Assembly (NCBI RefSeq): GCF_015832195.1
Contig: NC_052017.1
Location: 71,177,801-71,241,800, forward strand
From: Motacilla alba alba
Taxonomy: Eukaryota > Chordata > Aves > Passeriformes > Motacillidae
Length of the DNA stretch: 64,000 nt
Direction: 5' to 3'
Below the pieces are notes generated by a model that made no database searches, was not told the origin of the DNA, and was given only the letters and a program-made list of their open reading frames with translations. Every line of letters starts with the position of its first letter. Within the stretch, counting starts at the first letter, position 1. This document shows positions 1-13,400 of this stretch, one piece after another. The position numbers and the translations under genes were made by a program.

Positions 1-1259
1 AAAAAGCAACTGCAATAAAAAATGTTAGTCCCTACCAGATTAAAAGGAATGGCTGAAACATAAGAAATGGAGAACAGGAGTGAAACGACCACATCTTGCA
101 AGGAATGGTGATCACTGGCAGATTTCCCTCGGGATCTTTGCTGAAGTACACGCTGTTCTCACTGACAGCCTAGGGAAGAGGATGAGCAGTGAGGTGGCAG
201 TTTGTTGACAGTACCAAATTATTTCAGGTAGCAGGGACAACAGCAGACTGAAGAATTGCACTCTGGTTGTGAGAATGCGAGGGTGACTCACTGTGGAGTT
301 TTAAAAAGCAGTGTAGGTAAATAGAAAGGGCTGTGCATGATGAAGCAAAAAGCAGTCTCAGCTCCACATGCAGCTGAACTCCGAAATGACAGTTATCACC
401 CAAGTGTGGAATTGTGGTGCAAGGGTATGTACCTCTATGAAAGTGTGAACTGAACGCTCTGTACAGCAAAAAAGACAAATTGAATGTAATTAATTAATAG
501 AAAAGAGGCAGACAACAAACCAAAAATTATCTCAATGCCAGTTGAAAAAGCTGTGGTTATTCTTACTTTTCTTTTAGGCATCCTTCTGGATAATTCCTCC
601 TCTAAGGCATTACTATACCAAAGAGATGCTCAGAATGTGTGGAGGAAAGGCTTAAGCCATTTCCCAGTTCCACAAAGGCATTTACCAGAGTCATCACAAT
701 AAGGATATCAGACAAGAAACTGATAAGAAAAGATATTGCCCCAAAGCAATAATTTTAATTTTCTTGTGTTAGTGTGCCCTTTTGAATTTCATATTTAAAG
801 TATTTATTCTTGATTTTTAATACTAAGGAAAGTGGGAGAAATTGATTTCGGTTTTGTCTCATCTTGACATGCTTTCAGTCTGCCAACCCTATTCTAGTAA
901 TTTTTGAATCTGTTATTCAGTTGCAAACAATGTGATAATGTTAGAAAATTCAGAAATATACAATTGTACATGTTTTGAGAAAGTTTGTATTATGCTACAA
1001 TTCATCCACATATAGAGACATGCAAGTGATGTGTTTAAATGCCTCAGCTGTTAAAGAAGCATACATCAGAGCTCATCTCTTCCTTGAGTGGTAATTATTC
1101 AAGACCAAAAGGCAGAGGAAATGTGGTTTTCTCAGTTCACCTGTCCATGGAACTTGTTCATTGTCTTCTTTGCCCTTGATTTAAAGAATGCTTGCTTTTC
1201 GCTGAAAGTTTCTGCAGCAGTCTGAGTTTGTCATTACTTACACTTCATTTTTCTTGCAG
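1..1259 (+). other. DROSHA intron, left-truncated
   Basis: This is intronic sequence upstream of the first visible exon. It ends in a normal pyrimidine tract and CAG. I see no exon, repeat family or structured RNA in it. Confidence 0.8.
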
Positions 1260-1417
1260 CTGCAGGAGTCCAATACTGACAGACAACTCATTGAGACTTC
1301 TCCAGTTCTTCAAAAGCTTACAGAGTTTGAGGAGGCAATTGGAGTCATCTTTACTCATGTCCGCCTTCTAGCACGTGCATTCACTCTGAGGACAGTAGGC
1401 TTTAACCATCTGACTCT
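1260..1417 (+). CDS. DROSHA: DROSHA exon, start of RNase IIIb domain
   Basis: The acceptor TTCTTGCAG ends at 1259 and the donor GTGAGT begins at 1418. The exon has 52 full codons plus two bases and starts in phase 0 with LQESNTDRQL. It carries the first helices of RNase IIIb (FEEAIGVIF, then LLARAFTLRTVGFNHLT). The trailing CT joins the A that opens the next exon to make Leu. Confidence 0.95.
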
Positions 1418-4400
1418 GTGAGTACACAGCAAGAGTCCTCATGTAGCTCTGTTGGCCCTTCTGTTAGGAGTTATCCCAGATTGCCTAGTTTGTAAACAAA
1501 CTATGTTACATTTATTTCCTAGAATAGAGCAGCTATTTTCACAAGGCCACCTGGCTCAGTATGCCACCTCTGACAGTAGTCAGTAGCAAATACCTTGGGA
1601 AAGACTGTAGAAGTTGTTAGAGACCGATCCTGGTGTTTATTTTGAGCTTTCTGCATGACTGATACTTACACATCACTCCTGAGACATACTTGAAGGTACA
1701 TTTGGGCAGAGAAAAGAAGTAAAATTATGCTCTTTGGTCCAAGGACAGCCCTTGTGTCCTGTTGCTTGCAAAGCTGCAAGCAAATACTGTTTTCAAGCAA
1801 ACAATATTATAGAATATACTGAGTTGGAAGGGACCCATTGGGATCATCAAGTCCAGCTGCTGGCCCTGCATAGAACACCCCAGGAATTACACCATGTGCC
1901 TGAGAGTGTTGTCCACACACTTCCTGAACTCAGACAGGCTTGGTGCTGTGACCACTTCCCTGGGGAGCCTTTCCAGTGTTAAACCACCCTCTGGGTGAAA
2001 AACCTCTTCCTGATATCCAAGCTAAACCTCTCCTGACTCAGCTTTATGCTGTTTCCTTGAGCCCTGTCTCTGGTCATGAAAGTGAAGAGATCGGTACCCG
2101 CCCTTCCATTCCCCTCTGCAGTGAGGTCTCCCCTCAGTCCCCTCCAGGCTGAACGAAGTGACCTCAGCTGCTCCTCATATGGCTTCCCCTCAGGACCTTT
2201 CACTATCACAGTTGCTCACCTTTGGACACTCTCCAACAGCTTAATGTTGTCTTTATATTGTGGCACCCAAAACTGCCCCCAGCACTGGAGGTGAGGCCAC
2301 CCCAGCTCAGAGCAGAGCAGGACAATCCCCTCCCTTGTCCAGCTGGCAGTGCTGTGTGTGATGTCCCCCAGGACACACTTGGCCCTCCTGGCTGTCAGGG
2401 CACTGCTGCCTCATGTTCAGTTTGCCATTGACCAGGACCCCCAGGTCCATTTCCACAGTGCAGCTCTCCAGCATCTCATTCCCCACTTTATACACACAGC
2501 TGGGGTTGTCCCAGACAGAGAATCTGGCACTTGCCCTTGTTAAACTTCATATCAGCACTTACCTTCTCCAGGATCTTGTATGAGTTTAATGATCCTGATC
2601 CTTTTCCTTCTTGTGAATGGACACTTTCTTTGTTGAAGTGTTGCATTCATTAGTTCATTTTCTTAAAACAAGTTTGAGATAGAGATCTTATCCCAATACA
2701 GATTTGATGTTAACTGCTCTTCTCCTTCATTTAGTCTGTGATCTGTAATCTAATGATTGCATTTATTTGTAGCTATCCCTATTTGCTTTTTGCCTGTAAG
2801 TTGGTGTTACTACAGTAATGAGCTGTGTTTTCATCTCACCTGATTAACACTGAAAAATTGTCTTAAATGTGTTTGGAAATGAGCAAGGCTCACTTTCAGA
2901 TCATTCTTCATTTTAATTTGTGTGTGCATGCTGGTTTTGGTTTTTTCCTCATGAGTGCTTATTGATTTTGCTGCACTGATGTCTCATTTTTCAGAGGCCA
3001 CAACCAGAGGATGGAATTCCTGGGTGACTCCATAATGCAGTTGGTAGCCACAGAGTATTTATTCATACATTTCCCCGATCATCATGAAGGGCACTTAACG
3101 GTGAGACTGCCATCAATCATATTCTCCATAAGAGCAAGAGTGGGATGGAGACCGAAATTATTGGAACAGCCAGTGAATTATTCTGAGTTTGATTAATAAA
3201 AGAAGCCTCAGCAACCACTGCTCTTAATAAGTCTTTGTTAATTTTAAGTCATGAGAACTGCAATGAATAGAAAATGGTGATTTATGAGCCCACTGCAATA
3301 ATTTCTGTTCAGTCTGTGAAATGGATCAAAAATTTTAAAGATGTCAGTGATGAAATTGAGGGCTAAGACTAGTTCTTGTTTAAAGATGGGTGTCTTAAAC
3401 CATTTATTTAAATAGATGTATCACATGACTTTTTTTTATTCGTCTTCTAGTCTGTTGAACATGCATACAGGCAGAGTTATACATCCTGATAAAAGATTTT
3501 TACAATTTATTTTAGTCTGGTTTTCCTCTTGTCTCAATCTGGACTTCCAGAGGTAGCTTTTGAATTTAATTTTAATATAGTTATAGTAATCTGTTGATTG
3601 CTATAGGCTTTTAGCCTCTCTTATGTGGGCTTTTACCTTTCAACAGTTTACAGTACTTTAAACACAGCATGATAGTATAAGTAGATTTTTCCTGATTGAT
3701 GCATTTAGCTCTGCAGCTGGAGAGTTGTGGCTTTGTTTGAAAGTAACAGATTTTCTTTGGCTTACTAAATTTTCTTAGTTTACTTGATCAACAAAGCAAA
3801 ACATATATCAGGAAGGTTAGTCAAGTTTTCTAGTTAAAGTTAGGAAGTAGCCTTATTTTAGAGTGGTTCCCTCAGATCAATCAAGGCATGACAATGCTGA
3901 GTCTCTAGCAGGCAATGTGTTATCAAGAATATGGTTCTTGAATCTTTTGGGCTAAAGCTGTATACAAGAGGAAGAAAAAAGTACATGCTGTGACTAAAAG
4001 TTACTTGAGTTTTTCTTCACCATTTCTTAAGTTTCAGTTATATTTGTATGGATTCTTCTGCACCATTGAGGAGACAGGATATAAAGCCTGGTGGGGTTTT
4101 TTGCTTTCTACATGACTTTTAAGAATGTAGGCATCTGTGGTCTTATAACTCCTGCAAGAACTATTTGGCCAGAAGAATATGGGATGTTGCTGTTAATGGG
4201 TGTAAATGCTCAGAACAATGATTACAATGTCTTTTTGTTGCTTAATGTAATGATTAGTGAGTTGGAAAGTACAAGTTGCACACTTCAGTTTTTAGGCAAA
4301 ACTGCAAAGTTAGAGTGGAGTGGATGCTTAAAACACATAAAAATAGAAAGAAGCAAGCAATGCCTAAAATAAAATTTGAACTGTGGAGATGTGTTCATGT

Positions 4401-7400
4401 GTAGAGAAAAAGAAAATCATAAAATGTTTTTAAATTTGATGACAAATGAAATGAGACATCTGAGAAAGGAGGCTGATTAAATGGAATCTGAAGAAAAACT
4501 GCAAACACTAAGCTCTTTCTCCTGTCATCTGGGAATATATCTAAATTTGAAGTAATAATAACTAAATGGTGTCTGGTGTGTTGAGGGCAATTTTGGTCAA
4601 GGATTCTACTTGACTGGCAATGCAGTGGCTTCCCAGTGTGGAGGGATTGCTTGTGGAGAGATGTCTGTAAAATAACTATACTTGAGAAAAAGAAAGACGA
4701 GCATAGTCTCATCTACATACTTTGAGATAGCCAAATAATGTACCAGAAGAGAATTTGACATTTTGTTGAATGTTGGAAGATACAGCTTCTCCAGTACTGA
4801 GTTATGGATACATTCTTCTGGTACAGTTGTGAGTAGTGGTATGTTGGGTGAAGATGGAAGAATTAGGAAAAAAACTGCTTTGTAATTAAAGCCAAGCTCC
4901 AGTTGAGCATATCATGTATCACTGCATCTGCAGTGATGCAGGCTGTGTGTTACTGGTGTAGAGACTAACTCTAAAAAAGCTGCTGGAAAGGCACAGGGGC
5001 TGTGTCTTCTCTGTATCATTAAGAGGAATTGAGTTTCTTGTCTGATCACACTTGTAGAGGAGGCAAATTGTAATACAGAGCAAGTTGATAACACAGTGCT
5101 AAAAGGATAGCTGGGCTTTTTCTTCTGTCTCTAATTCACTGGGTAGTGTATGTGTTGCTCTTTGTTTTATGATACTACTAATCATGATTATGGATTCTAT
5201 CAAAATAAATAGTCTGCAAACAAAACAAAAGAAGTCATTCTTCTCCCATTACAAGAAACAGATTTCTGTCATGGGACGCTGCACTTCTGTCTCACAGGTT
5301 ACATATTCGGATACTGTACTGAGGATATTGTTGGGGAAAGTATAGTTTATTTATCTTAAGGAATAAAAGGAAAGAATTTTGAAAAGGAACAAGTAGTAAA
5401 TGAGTTTAAACAAAGGTTAGGTAGAGAGGTAATAATACTATGTGCAGTTTGCGTAGTTTACGAAGATCAGGTTATGAGTATCTGCTTCATACATCATTGA
5501 CAAACAAATTATGAACATACTGTTCTTTGTTTATCTGTTGTGAGAGATGAAGTATCAAGTGCAGCAAATAAATCTTGATTTTTCATAAGATCAGTTGACG
5601 TGCTGGAGCTAGGTAGCATATAACTGGTATCTAATAAACTGAGAAAATGTGATATGGAAGACAAAAAAAGGAAAAAAAAATGTGTATGCAGCATCTCAAC
5701 TCTAGATTGCACATAAACTGTGGAAAAGAGAGACATTCTTTACTTCTCACTCCTACCTCCTATAGTAGCTGTAACTTCTTTAGTGCTGTTCCATTTAAAG
5801 CAAAAAAACAAACAAGCAGGAAAAATACTGACCTCTCCAAAGGTTCAGAAATTCTCCCTAAAATTCTAAAATACTCCTTTAAGCTGTATGCGAGCTCTGT
5901 GTCCTGTGTGGAGCCAAGGTTAGGTATTTTCATTACACATCCTTGACATTGGCATATATGGAACATGTTAGGGCAGATCTGCGTCCAGGATGCATTGGCT
6001 CAGCTGTGCTGCCTTCTAGCAGAGCAAATAGTGCATACAGGCTGTCCATCTGTGTGTTTTTTTCTTTGGCCAAAGGAATGGAGCAGCTTCCTCATCTGCT
6101 GTTTCTGAAATACTGAACTATCTTGCTTTAATGTATATTTGTTTCAGTCACCACCTATTTATTTATTATTTGGTGGACACTGGGGGCTGTTCCATGAACT
6201 CCAGAATATTGTTTACTTACACTTTATATGGGAAAATGTATACAACTGTGTATTACCTAAACTAGAAAACTTCAGATTAGCTGAGAAAGTACAGGCCTCA
6301 TGAAGACATGGTACCTAATTTCAAGGAAGCTCACAAACAAGCATTTTAAATGCATGACATATATACAGAAGTAATGTGTCGGTAGAATAAGTAAAGATTG
6401 GTGAGAGGAAACAGAAATAAAAATCACCAGTAGAAAGAGTGACAGAGTGTGTCTCTATATAAATTACTTGATGTTCTGAATCAAAATGGCAGTAAACTGA
6501 AAGAAGTGAGAAACTTCAAGGATAAAAGTAATTTTTTCTCCCCAGCTCTCCTAGGTTTTGTAGTTTCTTATTGGTAATTGTTACTAAGGAATGGAACTTC
6601 TTTCTTTTGCAGCTGTTAAGAAGTTCTTTGGTGAACAACAGGACACAGGCCAAGGTGGCAGAAGAGCTGGGCATGCAAGAGTTTGCCATCACTAACGACA
6701 AGACAAAAAGACCTGTGACTCTTCGAACTAAGACTTTGGCTGATCTCTTGGAATGTGAGTTAATTTGGTTATAATAACTTCGTACTTAATGACTTCCTTT
6801 TCCTTAGGGCTTGTTTAAGAAAGCCATTGGAAAGCTCCTAAATTGCTGTTAAAAATGTATGTTCAGGTTTCCAAATGATTTATGCCCATACCTCTGAAAG
6901 CCAGATTTTTGAAGACTAACCCAGATTTCTGAAGTCTGTATAAAAGCATAAAGGAGGCATAATTGCAGATAGAAAGTTGAAGGCTTAGAAATTTAAGGGG
7001 TCGAAATTGACCAGGTCAAAAGCACGTCTTCAAAGTTAAAGCTCATACTCTGAGTTGAGCTATTTAACAGCAGTTTCAGTGTTTAATTAGTATCCTCTTG
7101 ACACTGTTGGAAGACCAGATAGTTCCTTCAGCAGGTGAATATTTCTGTGGTTCGTTTGTCTGCATTTGAGGAGGTTTTAAAATGGTCACTCCACAAGAGG
7201 AAAGGCTACATGAAAATGAAATTTCTTTTAGTCAATTTTTGGAAGTTTGTGCTGCCTTCTTTCCCATGAAACAGAAACAGTGATAAATATTCTGCAAAGC
7301 AAGTTAATCCCTGTCTTGTATATTTTGATGTATTTTGCAAGCCATTCAGACCACTTGTCTTTTGCAAAATCCTGTAAACAAATGGAAATAGCACACAAAC

Positions 7401-10400
7401 AGGAGTGATTTATATCTAAATTATTTTATGGTACCCAGTAGTGATGTGTTTGTAGGTATTCACGGTCTCCCAGTTAAAATATGAGATTAGAAGCAGAGTG
7501 TTGTTTCTAGCGCTTTAAATGACTGGATGGATTTGGGTAAATCACTTAATCTCTTGGTCAACCTGATTTTTTTTTTCCCGAGTATGCCGGATAATAGCCT
7601 CATCAGATCACTGCCCTGAAACATCATTGAATATGGCTTTAAAGTACTCAGAGATACTTGTTTCTAAACATGCAAGCCAATAAGTCTCTCCCTGGAAGAG
7701 TGACAGTACCTTTTTTTCCCCCCAGCCTTTATTGCTGCCCTGTACATTGATAAAGATTTGGAATATGTTCACACTTTCATGAATGTTTGCTTTTTTCCAC
7801 GGCTAAAGGTAAGATCAGTCAATTTCCTACTTTCCTGCCTCTGTGTTTTAACACATTGTGGCATTTGAAACCCCTACTACAATCTCTCAATCATAAAAGC
7901 ATCTTTGTGGACTTCCTGCAGGAGTTTATTTTAAATCAAGATTGGAATGATCCTAAATCTCAGCTTCAGCAGTGCTGCTTGACTCTCAGGACAGAAGGAA
8001 AAGAGCCGGACATTCCTCTCTACAAGTAAGAACAGGCTCCTTATGGATACCAGCTAATTATAAATCTTCCTTGTACATGGAGCAAGATGTGATCAGTCAC
8101 CATGCATTTTCCCCATAGTTTGCTTTTCTTGTCGTTATCCAAGCCCTATAGTCTTTCTTTGCCTGAAGATGGAAAATACTATTTTCTAAGCCTTAGGTGT
8201 TTTAAGCCATTACAAGGAAAAGTTACTAAGCATTTTACCTGTACAGTTGTAGGGGGAAAATAGAGTTTTTATTTTGGAGTGGAGTATTAAATGGGCATAA
8301 TTCTGTATTTGTTTTTCTTTTAATGTAAGGAATGGCAGTATTAAGTGAAAAGAGTTAAAGAAATGGCTGTTTTGCTATGAGGTCAAGATATCTTCATTCT
8401 AGTCTCACTAACATATGGAGTTTCTTGATATTATTATGCAAAAATAATAATGCCTTATGTTACACCTGCCAATTATAGGCACTGTTTCTCATCCACAGTC
8501 AGGCACTGAAGGCCACCACAAGTTTTGGACATTTTTGCTGTGTGGTTCAGCTCACAAATGTTCCCGTGTTCAGTGAGAAAGAGCTCAGGGCAGTGAACCT
8601 TGTAACTTGTACACCTTGGTTACGTACCTGAAGCTAGACAGGATAGATCTCCCATTTCACTTCCAGTTGCTAAATAGTGTAATAGCTGCTTCAAAAAGAT
8701 AATAAATAATAAACCTTAGGCTGTATATTGCATCCATATCCATTCAATTAATGTAGGAAAGGGTGCAATATTATCCCCAAAAGAAGAGATAAACGCTATT
8801 CAAGGCTTGTGTTGTTGGGATTGTTATATCAAAAAGATATGAAGAATGAAAGTATAAGTGCATCTGTCACAGGTAGTGAAGTAAGGCTTCCAATGCAGTG
8901 CTGCAGTTCAGTGACACACAGTGCGCTTCAGAAGTGCCATCCCCTTAACACTGCAGCCAGTGCTCTGCAGGTCTGACTCTTCTGTCTGTCTGTGTAAGGG
9001 TTCAGGGCTTTGTCTTGGCTGAGGGGGATAAATTCAATAAAAAGCAATTTCCCATTTTTGTAAAAACCACTTAATATCAAGTACCAAATGTTTGTTTTGT
9101 TTTGCTGTGATGATAAATTGATTTTTATAGTACAGCTCAGACCTAGTAATACGCTGTTATCTTCCTATTATCTTGTTAAATTCCTTTTCTTGGGGTTATC
9201 TGTTTCACTGCAGTCAGTACTATTGCTTTTAAATTTAGGATAGGTTTTATTTGCTCTTGTCGCAGTGCATGGAGAGATAGAGTACTTTAGTTAGATACTT
9301 TAAAAATTGATGTGAAATTTGTGCTCCCTCTAAAAAGAAACAAGGTAGCAGACAAAACTTGATCTGAAAGTGGGGAGAGATTTGGGACAGCGGTAAGAAA
9401 CTGCAAAAGAAGCAATTCATTGCACATCTGGGGAATTACCTTTTCCCTTTTAGATGGTTGTTGATGAATGTCCTAGACTTAAGGTCAAATGGAAAGTTTG
9501 TTTTGTGACAAACTAACTTTTCAAAGCTGATGGAAAATTTCTTTGTACTGTGATATTTCAGTGTAGAGAACTACCATGTCTAATACAAAATCCTTATAAA
9601 ACCTTGCTACCTGCAAAACTCTCAGGGACTAAACTTCTAGTGCACACAAAATTGTATGGGTCTGTTTGCTTGCAATTGCACAGCTGGGCATAATTTATTA
9701 ATTTGTTACAAGTGCTTTCACAGCGTTTGAACACTTCATGTTACAGTTTGCATTTTTGCCTTTAAGTTAAATAAAGTTTTAGTTTTCATGTGGTGCTCCT
9801 GAGTGAGCCTGGAGTAATAAAAGAGATCAATATAAATACTGTTCCAGTGATCTCTGGGTTAATGTGATCTATACAGACATCCTTCAACCCTCACTCTACA
9901 TTTTGCATTAATTGTACTCTATGTATTGACCAGACTGAAAGCTTGGTGAGCTATGTGCCACAAACAGATTCTGTATTTTAATACTCCCTGCTTGACTAAA
10001 ATATTTCTTCTTTCAGGACCCTGCAGACAGTGGGACCTTCTCATGCCAGGACATACACAGTAGCTGTCTACTTCAAAGGGGAAAGAATAGGATGTGGTAA
10101 AGGTCCAAGGTATAGTAAAAAATTAATCATATGGTGTTAGAGTGTGGTGGTGTCCAAAATAACTTGCCGTGGGAGATAGATTGTTGCATGGTTTGCCATA
10201 GGAAAGGAAAGCTGTAGAGCCTTCTTCAAACGTCTCTGCTTTAGGAATATCTGAAGGGTTCAATGTTGGTATAATTTTGGATCTTAAACTTTTTTGGTGA
10301 ACTTGCCTTCAAGGTGGCTGGCAATGCTAACTATTTGTGGCTTTTGGAGTAGTAACTGCAGAACAGCTTCCAGGAAATAGTGTCTTTATCTTGGTATTTG

Positions 10401-13400
10401 CTATTGGATTACTATGCAACTTACAGTAGCAAGTTAAGAGTGCCACACTATTACACTTTTTTTTCCTGAGGTTACTACTTCTAGGCATTTTGGAATGGTT
10501 CTAAGAATTCAAAGACTTCAACCATGAACCCCAAAAACCTCATTTTATGCTATCAAATCTGGTGGTAGTTATAAAAATATCATTGTTTTTTTATCATTCA
10601 TGCATCTGTGATCTTGTTCCTTTTTTCCTTTCCGGTAAAAGCAAATGCTTTAGTGAAGAATGGACTGGAATATTTTGTTAATATTAATGGTCTAAGTTAA
10701 GAAAAATTCTACTGGAGCTGTAGTACTATTGCTTACATATTTATGGAATGGCTGGTCTATCATACACTCTGGGACTTAGAAGCTGCTGGTTTTCCAAAAA
10801 GTTTCATTACAAAAGTGTAACTAGTCCATTTTGTCAGGAACTTTAGTTTATTCTGTACAGCTTAGATCTCATGTAACATGTTTTTGTTTGGCTTTTACAG
10901 TATTCAGCAAGCAGAAATGGGAGCTGCAATGGACGCACTTGAAAAATGTAAGATATTTGGGCAACTGAGAATTCATAGTTTATTTCCGTGTTCTTTAGTG
11001 AGGCAAGGCAAGGTGCAGATTTTGTGGGGGATAAGTTTTGAACAGAACACATATGTTAAGTGCTGTCAGCTTCTAAGCAGCAGGTTTTTCTCTTAGTACA
11101 TTCAAGACAGTTTTGTAGCAGTTGAAGTTAATACAATCCCAACAGGTATTTGTTAGCGGGAGCTGATCAGCTGCAGAGGCTGCAACTTCAAGGGAACTCT
11201 GTACAGTAAAGTTTCATTGAGGTTTTCTGTGCTTATGCATGCAGTGGGATGAGACTGCATAGTCTCTGATGCTTGCCCTTTAATTCAGGGGAGGAGCCAA
11301 ATGTGACCTTAGAAAATAAAATTTGATCCCAGATTATCAGTAGACTAGATTAAAATCTAAGAGGCAGATCCCCAACAATTTAAATTGATATTTATCTCTC
11401 AAGAAGGGCTAATATCAGCTGCAGATCCAGGGAGCTGTGTATACATCTCTCTAAACTACATGCTGCATAGCCAGCATGGGAGCAGTCCTTCATTGAAATG
11501 TAGTCCCAGATATGAATGAGTGTGGGCAAGCTTCTTCTGTTAAGTAACTTTGGTCAGTTGGGTTAAAGTACCAGGTGTGGGTGACCTGCAAGCAAATAGA
11601 TTACGAGCGTTTTGTGCATCAGAAATTCTCTATTGAGAAGAACATGGGAAGTCCAGTTTTTGCATTTCATTCAAAGGAAACACATGCAGTTCCTCAGATG
11701 TCAAAGGTTTTTAATCTGTTATCTCTGCATCTGGAAATTCAAGAGCTTAAATATTTCAGAAGGCAATGAATCTGTGTAGTTCAGATATGTTTTTATATCC
11801 ATCTGCTAAGCATATACTTCTCACCACCAGTAAATTTGACAAGTAGAAAAATGTAACTTCCCTTCTCCGCTGAGTATCTGCGAGATGTTACTGAAGTTTT
11901 CTTTGAGTGAATTTTCTTGTGACAGTATCACCACTCAAGAGAGCTGTGAGTTTCATGGCCTATCAATCCAAGGACTTCACAGCTATCTTCTGACATATAT
12001 ATTTGTTTAAATACCATAGAACTCTAGAGGTCTGTGCTCCTGATGCCCTTCAATTCAAAACAGAGCCCTCTTTCAAGTTAGTTTCTCTGTGCCTTGCCAG
12101 TCAAGTTTTAATTGTCTTTCAGCATGGAGGTTACACAACCCTTAAGGGCCCCTTAAGGGCCCTGTTGTATTATGTATATGGTGGTGCAGTAGAGTTGTTT
12201 GGTTTGGTTTGTTTGTTGGGTTTTTTAATGCATGAGTAGTTAACTTCAAGTGAAAGTAGTTTTCATACACCTAGTTATATGATAGCCATGATGAATTTAT
12301 TATATGAGTTTCCTTCTTGCCATTCTAAACATATTAGAACAGGTTGCTACCAAGCTGAGTTCTTAAAGAATCATGTTACAGGCAGTGCTGAAAATCTGAT
12401 TTTCATTTTATGGAGCACATGAGCAACAAAATATCCCAGAACTCCATTAAACAAAGCACTAGTGCTTTTTAAAACAACAGCAATTTAAAACCAATTTTGT
12501 TTAGATTGCTTTCTGGTTTAAATAAATATACTCTCCTATGCTCAAGTTGTAAATAACTGATGAATAAACCTTTTATTCCTGTAGTATATATAATAAAGGG
12601 CACAAATTTCACTGGCCAATAAAGCAAAGCAGTAGAAAGTTATTCTGCTCTACTACAAACTCCTGCAGTTTATGTGGCTTCTGCACCACATTCTCTAGCT
12701 GAGAATCTGTGCTGCCTGGGACCAAGAAAAAGGAGGAAGAAGCTTGGTGCCAAGGAGAAAAAAGCTTGATGCCAACGTACTCCTCCCTGAGAAGCCTCAG
12801 CTGAATTCTCCCTCAATAGCCAGCAAGAGAGAGAGCAGTCCTTTGCTGAGACATCTACCAAATTTATGGCTTTAAAGATCAGTGTAGTAACCTTTTGCAT
12901 TCATCTCAGACTGATCAGGTAGCCAGTGCTGATCCCAGAGCTCTCTGTGATCCCAGCAGGATTCACCATCAGCTGCAGCCTGTCACATCCTCTGCCACCC
13001 CTTTGCTTTCTGACTGGCTGGAGGGTGCAGGTCTCCACAGCACAAGACACGTGTGGATGTCAGCACCCTGGTCATGCAGAAAACATCACATTCTGTGAGC
13101 CGTGCACTAAAGTGAGAGCAATTCTGTTCACTTACATAAGCTGTTCTTGCAGTCTCAGTACTGATGTGTACCTACACATCAGCCAATGGACAAATGCCTA
13201 AAAGCAGAAGCATCCATCTCCCCAGCTATTTCTCCATCACCTCAGCCTTGTTCAGTCTGTTTCAGGCAGTCTTCCCTCATCCATGCTCTCAGATTACGCT
13301 AAGGCAGCCTTCTGGTACATAGGCAAGCATTTACTTTTTCAGGAACAAACTCAACTGCATTCCATCTTGCTACACTATTACTTTCCCATTAGGATCCCCG

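Noticed and set aside
3101..3196. Frame running past the DROSHA exon end at 3100
   Set aside because: It is read-through into the intron after a good GTGAGA donor; the next exon joins in phase with conserved residues.
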